Shown here in pieces: positions 1-11,000 of a stretch of 64,000 bases of DNA. Both the position numbers and the translations under genes were made by a program. Source of the DNA: Monocercomonoides exilis (Eukaryota > Preaxostyla > Oxymonadida > Polymastigidae); assembly GCA_001643675.2 (NCBI GenBank), contig LSRY02000067.1, positions 188,501 to 252,500 on the forward strand, in the 5' to 3' direction. Every line of letters begins with the position of its first letter. The first letter of the stretch is position 1. The notes under the pieces were generated by a model. That model was not told the origin of the DNA, ran no database searches, and was given only the letters and a program-made list of their open reading frames with translations.

Positions 1-3000
1 GTGAACGTCAGGCTAAAACAGGAGCAACTGGACAAAGATTGGCTGAAGCAAACGCAATCAACAAAAGTCTTTCAGGTGTGTTTTGATACTCAATTATTCA
101 ATTTTTAATTTTAAATGATAACTAATTTATTTGTATTTGACCAATTCCATAATATTCTTTTTGAATGTTATTAAAAAATATCTTTAAATGCATTGCCTTC
201 TTCAGCTCTTGGAAATGTGATAACAGCGCTTGCCAACCAAGCCAAGGGTAAAAACGTGTTTGTGCCTTATAGAGACTCAATCTTGACAAGAATGCTTCAA
301 GATTCACTTGGAGGTAACAGCAAAACCATTATGATTGCTGCTATGTCGCCTGCATCCACAAACTATGATGAAGGTTTGAGAAAATTATTGATATTTGAAA
401 ATTAAAAAAAAAATGTTATTTTCTATTCATTTTTTTATTTATATTTTAATGTTTGATTTTGAAAAATTCTATCAAACTTCTAAAAAAATTCACTTTATCG
501 TGTAAATCTAACCCACATCCATAATTCTCATATCTTCTTCATTTTATTCCACAAACATAAACAGGTGTCTCAACACTTCAATACGCTGATCGTGCCAAGC
601 AGATCAAGAACACACCAGTTGTCAATGAAAGTGAAAGCGACAAGCTCATCAAGGAATTGAGAGCACAAATCGAAGAACTCCAGCAGCAGCTGAGTGGAAA
701 CGGAGGTGCTGCACAAGGCGGAGGTTTGATTATCTTAACAATGAGGAGGGATTTTTTTGTATTGCTTTTATAATAATTTTTGTCAATATGCTTTAATGAA
801 ATTATATTTAATCTTTATGCTTTTAATTCCTTTTATTGTAATATTTAATAATTTTCCTCTAAAACATTGTTTTTTCTTTCTTTTTCTACTCCATCACTTC
901 AGCTGTTGAATTAACAGCCGAAGAGAAAGAAGAAGCCGCAAAATTAGAAGCCGAACGCGCTGCCCTTGAAAAGAACAAGGAAGAAACCCAACAAATGGAA
1001 GAAGCACTCGAAGCCCAGCGTTTGGCGTTTGAGAAAGAGAAAGAAGCACTGAGGAAGAAAGCAGAAGAGGAAGGCAACCAAATGACCGAAGAAAGCTTAA
1101 TGAAGGCGATGGAAGACAAATTACAGGAGCTGGCGAAGCAGCAGGAAGAAATGAACGAGAAGAAGAAGAGAGAGGCAGAAGCAACTGAACAGCTGCTGGT
1201 GAAGGAGAATGAAATGAAAGCGATCCAAGAACAAAAAGAGCAGGCGGCAAGTGATCTTGCCATTGCCATGAGCCAACTGCAGAGCATGACGCAGTCGATG
1301 GAGGAGAAGAAGGCAAAAGCACAGGAGATGCACAAGAAGAGACAGAGCTACTTGCAAGACATGGGGCTTTCGACTTCTGAGATCGCCGAGATGATGGGGC
1401 TGAGCAAAGGCGCTCCACAACTGAGAAACTTGTCATTCTCACCTGATATGGCGGGTGGGCTTGTGTTCTATTTGAAGCCAGGTGCGACGATTGTGGGGAG
1501 CGATTCACAGAAAGCAGACATTGTAAGCAAAGGATTAGGGATTTTGGACGTGCACGCGAAGCTGATGCTGGATGAGGAGAAAAAAACAGTCACATTGACG
1601 CTTCCTGAGGAAACGCTGGCAAAAGGCGGGAAAGTTGTGGTGAATGGAAAAATTGTGAGCGAAAGAATGACAGCAATTGAACCAGGCGATCGTATTATAT
1701 TCGGGAGGAATTTCATGACCCGTCTGTATTACGATGACAAAGCACCGATTAAGCCACTTGGAGTGGATGCAGAAGAGTCAACAGAGATTATGCAGGCAGA
1801 GCTGGCAGTGGCGAATGGGAAGGCTTCATCAGCTGAGGAGTATCTGAAGAAGCAGCAGACGATTGGGTGGTTGATGCATGCCGATGATGTGATTGACGAG
1901 GCGAATGAGATTGCACAAACACTCCAGAGGAAGATCACATACGGAATGGACATTGTGGAGGAGAAGAAGACGGTTGTGGTGAAGGTGAATTCATTCGAAG
2001 AGTCAGCCACACAGGAATGGACGTTGGACGAATTGGAGAATGAGAAGCTGCCTCAGATGCGTCTTGTTCTGAAGGATTACTTGGAGAACGGTGTAGTTCT
2101 TGACCCACCAGCCATTGATCCGTTCTTTGAGCCGCCACAAGATGAGAAAATTGGTGAATGTGGAATGACAATGGCGCGGCTGTTTGTGGATGGGATGACA
2201 GAAAAAACACTTGTGATGCGAAGAGAAGTGGAGGATGAAGAGCTGGATGCACTGGACAATACTGACGTTCCTGATACTGATGCTTCTTCTTCTTCTTCTT
2301 CTTCAGATAGCAATGCAACTGAAGAGGAAAAGATGAAAGTGAGGGCAAAAGGGATAGAATATGGGCGTGTGGAAGTAGCAATGCAGCTGCGGATGAGGAA
2401 AGCGTCTGTTCCAAGCACCAAAAACCCGAAGAAGCTTGTTAAACAGCCGATTATTGCGATCCCCAGGAAGGAGAAGACGGAGCAGATGGAAGAGGAAATA
2501 AAATCGAAGACAGAAATTCCTTCTTCTTCCTCTTCCTCTTCTTCCTCTTCCACTTCTTCAACAGTTTCTGGTGCTACTTCTGTGACAAATGCACCGAAGA
2601 CGAACAAAGCTGGCGGAGGGAAAAGCAAGAGCACCAAAAATGAAGGCAAAAAGGAAGAAAAAGGAGAAAAAGGAGAAGAGAAGACGAATAACAGCTCTAA
2701 TAACAAGAAGAAGAGCGAAGAAGGAGATGATTCCGTGTCATCATCCACAACACACGATGCAGTTGATTTAGAAGCAGTTATTGGCAACACACTTGTTCTG
2801 ACGATTGATGTGAAAGGAATGCAATTGTCACCATTTGTGCAGACAACAAGCGGAGTGTTTATGCGCTTCCAATCACCATTGGAAACAGAAGTGATCACAA
2901 AAAGAACAGAAATTGCAGAGGAGGTTGAGGTGCAGCTGAACAAGCTGGAGAAGATGAAGGCGATGCAAGAGGAAGAGAAAGCTGATCAAATCGAGAAGAC

Positions 3001-3424
3001 GAAGGAAAGTGAATGCACAGGTGATTCAAACACACAAAAAGCCGAGCAAACTGAAGAAGCAAGTGAAAAACTGAAGAGAAAGAGGACGGTGAAGAAGTAC
3101 AAGTACTCCAATTCGGAAGCTTCATACACTTTTGAGATTGCAAATGTGACGAAGAAGGACATTGAGCATCTGTCTTCTCTTTCAATCGTGTTTGAGGTTG
3201 TGGGCCATGCCTCGTCGCACAAACAGCCTTCGACAGAAGAAACAGCCAAGCTGGTTGCACTGAGGCAGAAGACGGCGAAGAAGAGGGCGGAGAAGAAGAA
3301 GGCTGAGGTGGAGTTGAAGGAAAGGGAGGAAGAGTTGAAGAAGATGAAGGAAGAGATGGATGCACTTGCTAGTAAAGTGTCAGAACTCGAAAAAAGCGAA
3401 TCGTCAAGTTGCGTCATCCTATAA
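1..3424 (+). CDS. Kinesin with FHA domain, 5' end outside the window
   Basis: Microtubule motor, about 973 codons visible in four exons: 1-75, 206-373, 565-723 and 903-3424. Joining them keeps one frame and gives the end of a kinesin motor domain, with the switch-II/alpha4 region ([19 protein letters not shown]), [18 protein letters not shown] and the [21 protein letters not shown]-like close of the motor. A coiled coil follows (about 905-1350), then an FHA-like domain (about 1455-1730, [21 protein letters not shown]), the order found in kinesin-3. The tail has Ser and acidic low-complexity stretches and a second coiled coil (about 3240-3390). The protein ends Cys-Val-Ile-Leu, a CAAX-like box whose final Leu would favour geranylgeranylation. 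The three introns (130, 191 and 179 nt) are GT-AG. Motor and FHA calls are firm; the kinesin-3 subfamily and the prenylation are inference. Confidence 0.93.
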
Positions 3425-3971
3425 AATTTGACATATTTTTGAGAAAGAAATATTTTGTATTTCAATAGAAATCGCTTGATTTTTTTTTTTTTAAATGAAT
3501 AGCTAGAATAAATTTTGCATATTTCATATCTTTTCATTAATCCTTTCCATAAAATTGTAATTTTCTTTATATCATTTTAACACTTGTTCTTCCTGATTAA
3601 TCCGTTTTGATCGGTTTTTTAGCCGTTTTTATCATTTTTTAAACCAACATCTTATATTTCTTTCTTTTTTTTTATCTCATATCATTCTTTTAATCATTCA
3701 AAATAACAGTTTTTAATCTAAAAATCACTTTTAAATTTATAATGTGAAGCAATAAAGCAAATGTTTAATTTTTTTTTTAGAAATACAAAGAACAATCAAA
3801 ATTTAATTTACTTCACAATAAAATTTTCTCACGAAAAATGATCAAAACCATAATATAGCAGAAAAATTTGTGCGCAAATAATAAGGAAATCAATGATAAT
3901 TATTATATATAACTTTTCATTTTTTTCAAAAAATTAATATTTTATAAAATATTTGAATTTTTTTTGAAATA
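3425..3971. other. Intergenic, AT-rich
   Basis: Spacer between the kinesin stop and the H2A start. It holds long T and A runs and no coding signal. It must contain the kinesin 3' end and the H2A promoter, but I see no recognisable box for either. Confidence 0.6.
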
Positions 3972-4421
3972 ATGCCAGCAAAGAAAGTCGATTCACCAGC
4001 TACAGATAAGAAGCGCGTTGAGGTTGCAAAGAAAGCACCAGTGCGTGTTAAGAAAGCAGATGGAGACAAGAAATCAAAATCTCGCTCAGAGCGCGCAGGA
4101 CTGCAGTTCCCAGTTGGGCGTATCCATCGTCTGTTGCACCAAGGAAGCTATGCTGAAAGAATTGGAGCAGGAGCACCTGTGTACTTGGCAGCTGTTTTGG
4201 AATACTTAACAGCCGAAGTGTTGGAACTTGCAGGAAACGCATCTCGTGACCACAAGAAGCAGAGAATTGTTCCCAGACACATTCAGTTGGCTATTCGCAA
4301 CGACGAAGAGTTGAACAAACTTCTCTCACACATCACAGTTCCATCTGGAGGTGTGATGCCAAACATCCACAGCGCTCTTATTCCAAAGAAATCCAAGACT
4401 GGAAACGAAGAAGAAGAGTAA
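3972..4421 (+). CDS. Histone H2A
   Basis: Core nucleosome histone, 149 residues, no intron. The fold begins at [18 protein letters not shown] and runs through [26 protein letters not shown] and [17 protein letters not shown] to [15 protein letters not shown]. These are canonical H2A signatures; [13 protein letters not shown] and NKLL fit canonical H2A better than H2A.Z, although the IHSALI stretch leans towards H2A.Z. The N-terminal tail before the fold is about 40 residues, rich in Lys/Ala and longer than the usual 15-20. The C-terminus ends in four Glu and lacks an SQ(E/D) phospho-motif, so it is not an H2A.X form. The start is the first ATG of the open frame. A stem-loop lies 39 nt after the stop. 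Confidence 0.96.
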   Translation: MPAKKVDSPATDKKRVEVAKKAPVRVKKADGDKKSKSRSERAGLQFPVGRIHRLLHQGSYAERIGAGAPVYLAAVLEYLTAEVLELAGNASRDHKKQRIVPRHIQLAIRNDEELNKLLSHITVPSGGVMPNIHSALIPKKSKTGNEEEE

Positions 4422-4460
4422 ATTTTTTCAAAAAATATTAAATTCTTGTTATTTTTTTTG

Positions 4461-4476
4461 TGTGTTTATTAACACA
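4461..4476 (+). terminator. Histone-type 3' stem-loop candidate
   Basis: TGTGTT-TATT-AACACA forms a perfect 6-bp stem with a 4-nt loop, starting 39 nt after the H2A stop. This is the geometry and spacing of the replication-dependent histone mRNA stem-loop. The stem bases do not match the usual GGCTCT/AGAGCC type. An AATAAA lies at 4483-4488, so ordinary polyadenylation is equally possible. Confidence 0.4.
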
Positions 4477-4488
4477 GTTTTCAATAAA

Positions 4489-5077
4489 CTTCGATAATAA
4501 TAAAATTTTCTTATTTTGTTAAAAAAGAAAACGAAAAATTATTTTAAAAAGAAAATTTTGAACTGTTAAAAAATAGCTACAAGCTGAAAAACTGTTGTTG
4601 TAAGTGAATCTTTATGTGATTGAGATTTGTCATTGGTATGAAGTTGAAAATTAATCTTTATGAAAACTTATTCAAAGAAATGGGGCAAAATTTTTTCTTT
4701 TTTGAAAAAAACCACGATTTGATCCAAACTTTTTCCACAACCTTATCATGAGAAATCTTTCATTCTCATGTCAAAAACACATAGGAAAATTTTCGGAATT
4801 GATAAATTAATTAAATGTGCAGAATGGAACAAAATTCAAAAAACAAAAAATTTCTTCCCAAATAAATGATCTTTTGAAATGTTATATAATTAAATTTATT
4901 GATTGTTTCGTTTTGATTTTCAAGGCTTTTGTCAAACTTTTCAGCAAAAATATACATTGGATAGATTTAAGCTTCTTTTTAATTTCTATTGTCGGGATTT
5001 TATTTGCCTTACTCCTCATTTAAACTTTCAACCATATTTTTATTGTTGAACGAGACTTTTGCTTGAACACAAAAGAT
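4489..5077. other. Intergenic, AT-rich
   Basis: Spacer between H2A and the PMP gene. A 68-codon frame at 4817-5023 is Phe/Ile/Lys-rich and has the composition of non-coding AT DNA. No other feature seen. Confidence 0.5.
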
Positions 5078-8000
5078 ATGAAATTCATTATGTGTTTTGA
5101 ACTGCTGGCCTATTTATGTGCCGTAGAGGACTGCAAGAATATTTTCAGTGAGGAGTCCCTTCGAAGGAAGCAATCAAATATTAATGAATATTGCTTAGAT
5201 GAGGTTTGTGCTCTGTTGCTTGCTTTGAAAATCATAGCTTTTTTCCTCGTTATTATTTATTGTGTGGGTTATGCTAGCAGAGCTCGGTGTCTGCATCTTT
5301 CTCTTTGCAAAATGCTTCGACACAAATATGTTTCACAACACTTGTGGTGGCAGGAAAAGGGTCCCTTGTCAGGGTCAGAGCGAATTCTTTTGTCAGTGCA
5401 TCGTCTTGTGCGATTGATGTTGTGAGAAAGGCAGAAGACTTGCCAATGCTCAGCTTTGATGGAAATGTGCAGCTGTGCAATGTTTCTTTCAATCTTCGTC
5501 AACGTGCTCAACACTTTCCGCTTTTGGCTTCTCCACTTTCGTACGAGCATTTGGAGCTGTCGAGTGAGCTTTCCATTGTGTCGTGCGCTTTTGCGGATTT
5601 TGTTCATTTGTCTGTGCCGTTTTTGCCTCCATCGATTGCCCATGTTTCTGTTGAAGGTGCAACTTTCAGGAATGTGTCGTCATCAGCACTGCATCCACGG
5701 CAGGCGCTTTGTGCATTTTCACAGGCATGCTCTTTCGAGAGCTGTTTGTTTGGATGTGTGCGTGATGCGTTTGATGGGGGAATTACGCAGTCAGTCAATT
5801 CTGAGCACGTGCCAAGGCTTCATTTTCTCAACAATTCGTTTTCACTGTGCCAACGCACTTCAAATGTCAATATCAACGGATCAGAGGGAAATCCACAAAG
5901 GCCCTCGAGGCAGACATCTCTAAGCTCTGGGATGAACGCATTTGCTTGGTGTGAATGGACAGACTCAACTGGAGATCGTGGAGGTGCAATTTCAATAAAA
6001 ACGAGCGCTGTGGAGTTAACTATTAATTTTTGCACATTCATCAGTTGCCATGCCAGTGAATACGGAGGTGCAATATATGCTGCTTCGAATTCATATTTGA
6101 GTGTGGCAAACAGTTCATTTGTCAAATGTGAGGCAACTTCATTCGATGGCGGAGGGCTTTATACGCAAAATATCAGTAATTTTTGTCTTGTTTCCAATTG
6201 TTTTTTTATGGAATGCAATTCCACATACAGTGGAGGAGGGCTTCATGTGAGGTTGCAAACTCCAATATCTTTTCGGGGAGAGGCAGAAAAAATCGAATAC
6301 ACTGTGATTAATAACTGTTCATTTGTGACCTGTTCTGTGGCAGAAAGAACTGGTGGTGGGCTTTGCTTTCGTCCTGCTCCAGATGTTCGCACAGTTTCCA
6401 AAAGCTGTATTTTTTACAAATGCACAGCTTCTTTTCAAGGGGGTGGATTGTCATTAGAACCACTTTTTGTTAAAGAAGGTTCTCAAAAATTATGTTCATT
6501 CTTTCTATTTCAGAAGTGTTCTTGTTCATCTTCCGATGCTCAAGGGCATGATGTTTTCATAGATGATCAAAAAGACAAAATTTCAGATTCTGCTTTATTT
6601 GAATGCTACACGTCTAATCCTTCTGAGCAGAGAGTGTGCTGGCGCACAAGTAATAATGAGTTTTCATGCAAAAAGGATTGTATTCTTGATGGATTGACTC
6701 TTTTTGCATGCTCAGGAGGATTGTTGGTGGAATATTGCGGATTGCAAAGATCTTCAGCCTGCAAGACCATTGACTACACACTGAACACACGTCTTGATGG
6801 AATGGCCTCATGCAAATTAGTCTTGCTGGAAAGTTCATTTGACCCGCAGTTTATAGAAGCTGCGAACAGAGATATTGTTATTTCTGGAGAAGACAAGAGG
6901 AACACAATTTTATCCACCACATCTGTATCAGGATCATCGCTGTTCGCAGCAGCGAATGGCCATTTGGAAGCAAGCACGTTTTCGATTGAGCATTCAAATG
7001 AGAGAAGAGATATTTCGTTGTTTGCCGTTTCCAGAGGGGGTGTTCTTGATATCAGTGAAATTTTGATTGCGCCATCAGCAGATCACACATTATCCACTCC
7101 TTATACTGCATCGCTGCTTGTTTCTGGAACAGGAGGGATTGCGACGCTTTCAGGCATTTCTGCTGAAGGGTTCTTCCTTTCGGGAGTTTAGGTATTTTCG
7201 TTTGACTCGTCAGCAGTGCCCGAAAATGAGGAGCAGAAGCTGACACTGGATGCCTGCACCTTTTGTGAAGTAAAACGAAGTGGAGGGGAAGGAGGAGGGG
7301 TGATTGGGTGGCAGATGGGCAGACAAGACATCTTGGCAATCAACAACTGCACATTTAGGGATTGTGAGACAGGAAATGGGAGTGGAGGAGCAATCAACAT
7401 TGAAGCAAGCGCGACGAGCGAGGTGAGAATCGGAAATGAATCAAACACTTTGTTTGAAAGTTGTTTGGCATCAGAAAAGCCAGCTGCACAAGGGAAAGGC
7501 GGAGGCATATTTCTTTGTATTGGCTCAGAACCTTCTGGAATATTGCTGAAAGAGCTGAGCTTTGTGAGCTGCCGTGCTTGGAAAGGAAGCAAGTTTTTTA
7601 TGGATGTTCCGGACATTCACACAACATTGGTGAGTGATTGCTTGCAGTTCGAGATACCACAGGGGGAGCAGACAGAAGAGGAGTTTATGGGATTTGAGGG
7701 AGGAAATCGCAATTACCCGATTCCTTTGTATTTTTATCTTGTGGATGTGACTTTACTGACATATATTGGCGGAGACAATAACTTTGACTTTGATGTGTGT
7801 GGATATCGCAACTATCCATGCAGCACAACCGCGTTTGCGGCATCAAAGCGATCAGACTTTGCGAAGCAGACTTTTGTCCTGAAATGCGGGTTTCTATGGA
7901 AGGAATATCTGGTTTTGAAAGATTCTGAATGGAACATATATTGCGAAGCTGCGTCGACAGAAATAGAAATTGGAGTGGAAGAGGCAAAAGAGAGCAGCAG

Positions 8001-11000
8001 TTTGGTGACGACAATGGCGAAGACGTTGATGAGCAATATTTCGTTTGTTATTCCATCGAGTTTGGGATCGTGCACCGAATCGCTGATGAAATGCACTCAA
8101 TCAGAACTATCCTTGGAAAACTGCTCGTTCTTTGCGAATGCGAATTCCAACAGCAAAATTGAATTTTGTGTGATGCGTGGGGTTGGAGGAAAAATCAGCC
8201 TTGAAGGAGTAACATTTAAGGACTTATCTTTGGAAATGAAGCAGCTCTTGGATTTTGATGCAAGAGGTGGAGCCAAGATTGAACTGAAGATGGTCTCTTG
8301 CCATTTTGAAAACACAACAACAAATCTGGAGTCTGGGTTGGTGCAAATCAGAAACATTGGGAAGTTGTCTGTTGGTAATTCGGCATTCTGCATGAGTGAA
8401 GAGCCAGCATGTGCGCTTTTTGAAGTGAGTGGAGTGAGTGTGTTGAATCTGGAGAACAGCACATTTTCAAGGGTGAGCAGAGGCGCAGGGTGTGGAGGAG
8501 TGATTGCTGGGAGAGTTTGTGAAGGAGATTTGATGAACGTCAGCGATTGTTCGTTTCTGTCAAACAACATCACAGAAGGAGGGATTAAAGGCGGGAGCTT
8601 GTTTGTTGCTGTGGAAAGCAGCGGGTCATTTGTTTTTGACAACAACGCGGTTTCAGAGAGCAAAGTCAGTGCAGAAAATGGGTTTGGGGGAGGACTGTTT
8701 GTGACACTGGAAGAGACAAATTGTGTGTATTCATTGAAGAAAATTGTGTTTTCGGAGAATGGAGCACAGAAGGGCCGAAACCTCTTTCTTGTGTGCCCAA
8801 CACCACGATTTGTTGTTGAGCCTGGTTTATTTGCAGGGTCAGCGGAAAAGGAAATGGGCGAGGCAGACATGTGGGTGTTTGACGATGTGAGCACACACAA
8901 AGTGGATGAGTCAATGAGAAAATATCTGTTTGTGTATGATGAGCAGACGATGTATGTTGACACCGAGCTTGGGACGAGGATGGAGAGGTGTGGGACAGAA
9001 GTGTTGCCTTGTCTGACGATGGATGAGGGTTTTGGGAATATGGCAGCCGTTCAGACGAGAATGTTCATTGTGAGATCGGTTGTTGTGGAAAGCGAGATCA
9101 AGCGAATTGGCTTGTCGCTGAGGATACAAGGCTGCGAAGAGAAGTCTGCGCTTTCTGTGAAGGAAAACAGCCACTTTGAGCAGACAAATGGAGCAAATGA
9201 TCTGTGCATTGTGTTCAGCAAGATATTGTTTGAGCTGCCTGGGGTGTCAAACAACCCAGAATTGATAACTATTGGCTGTGGAAAGTTGGATATCATTGAT
9301 TGCATTTTTGATGGCTTTTCAGAGGCTGTGCCTGTGCTTGTGACAAATTTGTTGATTATTCACTCGACAGGAGGGTCAGTGCATGTGGATGGGACAGAAA
9401 TGAATAGTCTGCAGTTTGAAGGGAATGGAGGATTGTGCTGTGCACAAGGGGGCTCTCTTTTGATGGAGAAGACAAATGTGAGGGGAATCAATGCGACAAA
9501 GTCAGGAGTCATCAAAGTGGAGCGAATGAATTCAATAATTTTGTCAACTGTTTCGTTCGAGGAGTGCGCTTCCGCTGTTTGCAGCAATGTGGAAGTTGCT
9601 GACTGTTTGAAAGCGGAAATTAATAATTGCACTATTAAAGGATGCATCGGGGAGGAAGGAGATGGTGGGTTTATGAGTTGTATGATGGAAGGAAGAGACG
9701 AGCTGAAGATCTTCAACTCGAGCATGAATGGTTGTAATGCAAAGGAAGATGGCGCAAAGGGAGGGGGAATGTTCCTCGATTTTTCGGATGATTCAGAGAA
9801 TTGCTATTTGCTGGAAAAGGTGTCATTTGAGTCGAATGTAGCAGCTATTGGAAAGAACATTTTCATGAAAGCTTCGGACTTGAATGTAACAGTGAAGAAT
9901 GGTGCTTTTGATTTTGAGTATTCTTCGATGAAAGATGATGAGAACGCTTTTGTGGGGAGTGACTTGGTGTTTGAAGAAGTCAGTTTGTTTGTATTTCTGA
10001 TTGAGTATTCGAGCTGGTCAGTTTACATATCGAGCACTGGCCACGATGTTGCTGGGTGCGGAAGCGAGATAATTCCATGCGGCACGTTTTGGAAGGGTGT
10101 TGAACATGCTGACAATTCTGGGCAAGTTGGAGAAATGATTATTGAAGGAACAGCAGAATTGCAGGAGAGCTACGATCTCTCAGGCTTTGTTGTGAGAAGC
10201 GAGCAGGATGAGGAAGCGGAGATGAAGCACGGGATTCTGCTGTTCAAGAACAAAATAGCGGAAGATGGCAAGGCGTATTTTGGGAATGAAAAGCAGCTTT
10301 CGTTTCGGATGATGAACTTCACGATTGATGGCAGTGCGAATGGAAGGATGCTGCTCATAGAAAGTGGCAAGGGATCGATTTGCATAACGCTTTGTTCGCT
10401 TCTTTCGATTGCAGCTTCGTCGTCACTGTGCAAAGATATCATGTTTCTTCACATGAAATCGGGGAGTCTGAATGTGTCAGGGCTGTATATTGAGGTGAGT
10501 CGGATGAAAAGCAATGTGATGGATGTGGCGAGCATCTGCCAGTGCGACATTGTTAATGTGAATGTGTTCGGCATCGTGATGGAGGATGGTTCGGTGATTG
10601 CGATGGAAGAACCCCTGCAGAGCGAAGGAAATCGAGAGAGTTATCTGAAGTTGAGGGACTCATCAATCCAACGAGTGACACGACTGGCTGGTGGAGCGAG
10701 TGTGCTAACTGTACCGACAACGTTGACGACTGATGTGGAGATTAACAACAGCGTGCTTGAAGTGTGTGCAGCAGGTTCTTCAGCGAAAGGGGGAGCAGTG
10801 TTTGCTGACCTGAGCAAGGAAAGCATGATCCGAGTGGTGAATTCGAAGGTTATTCAGTGTGGATGCTCTGTGACGATGGGTCGAGGAGGGGGATTGTATC
10901 TGGCGCTGAAGTATTCAGGGGAGCTGGGAATGCTGTTTGAGAGGGACGAGTTTGACTCGAACAGCGGAAAGGAAGGGAGAGACATTTTCGTTGAGTGCTG

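Noticed and set aside
886-3537. Antisense Ser/Phe/Leu-rich ORFs opposite the kinesin
   Set aside because: Shadows of the Glu/Lys-rich coiled-coil and Ser-rich codons on the plus strand; the plus strand has domain-level identity.
4817-5023. Small membrane protein ORF
   Set aside because: 68 codons of Phe, Ile, Leu and Lys, the composition expected from AT-rich non-coding DNA, with no conserved feature.
7186-7216. Mini-intron removing the TAG in the PMP gene
   Set aside because: Candidate GT...AG segments here (28 or 31 nt) are not multiples of three, so they would destroy the frame that is shared by both sides; the 22-nt candidate starting at 7192 leaves the TAG in place.
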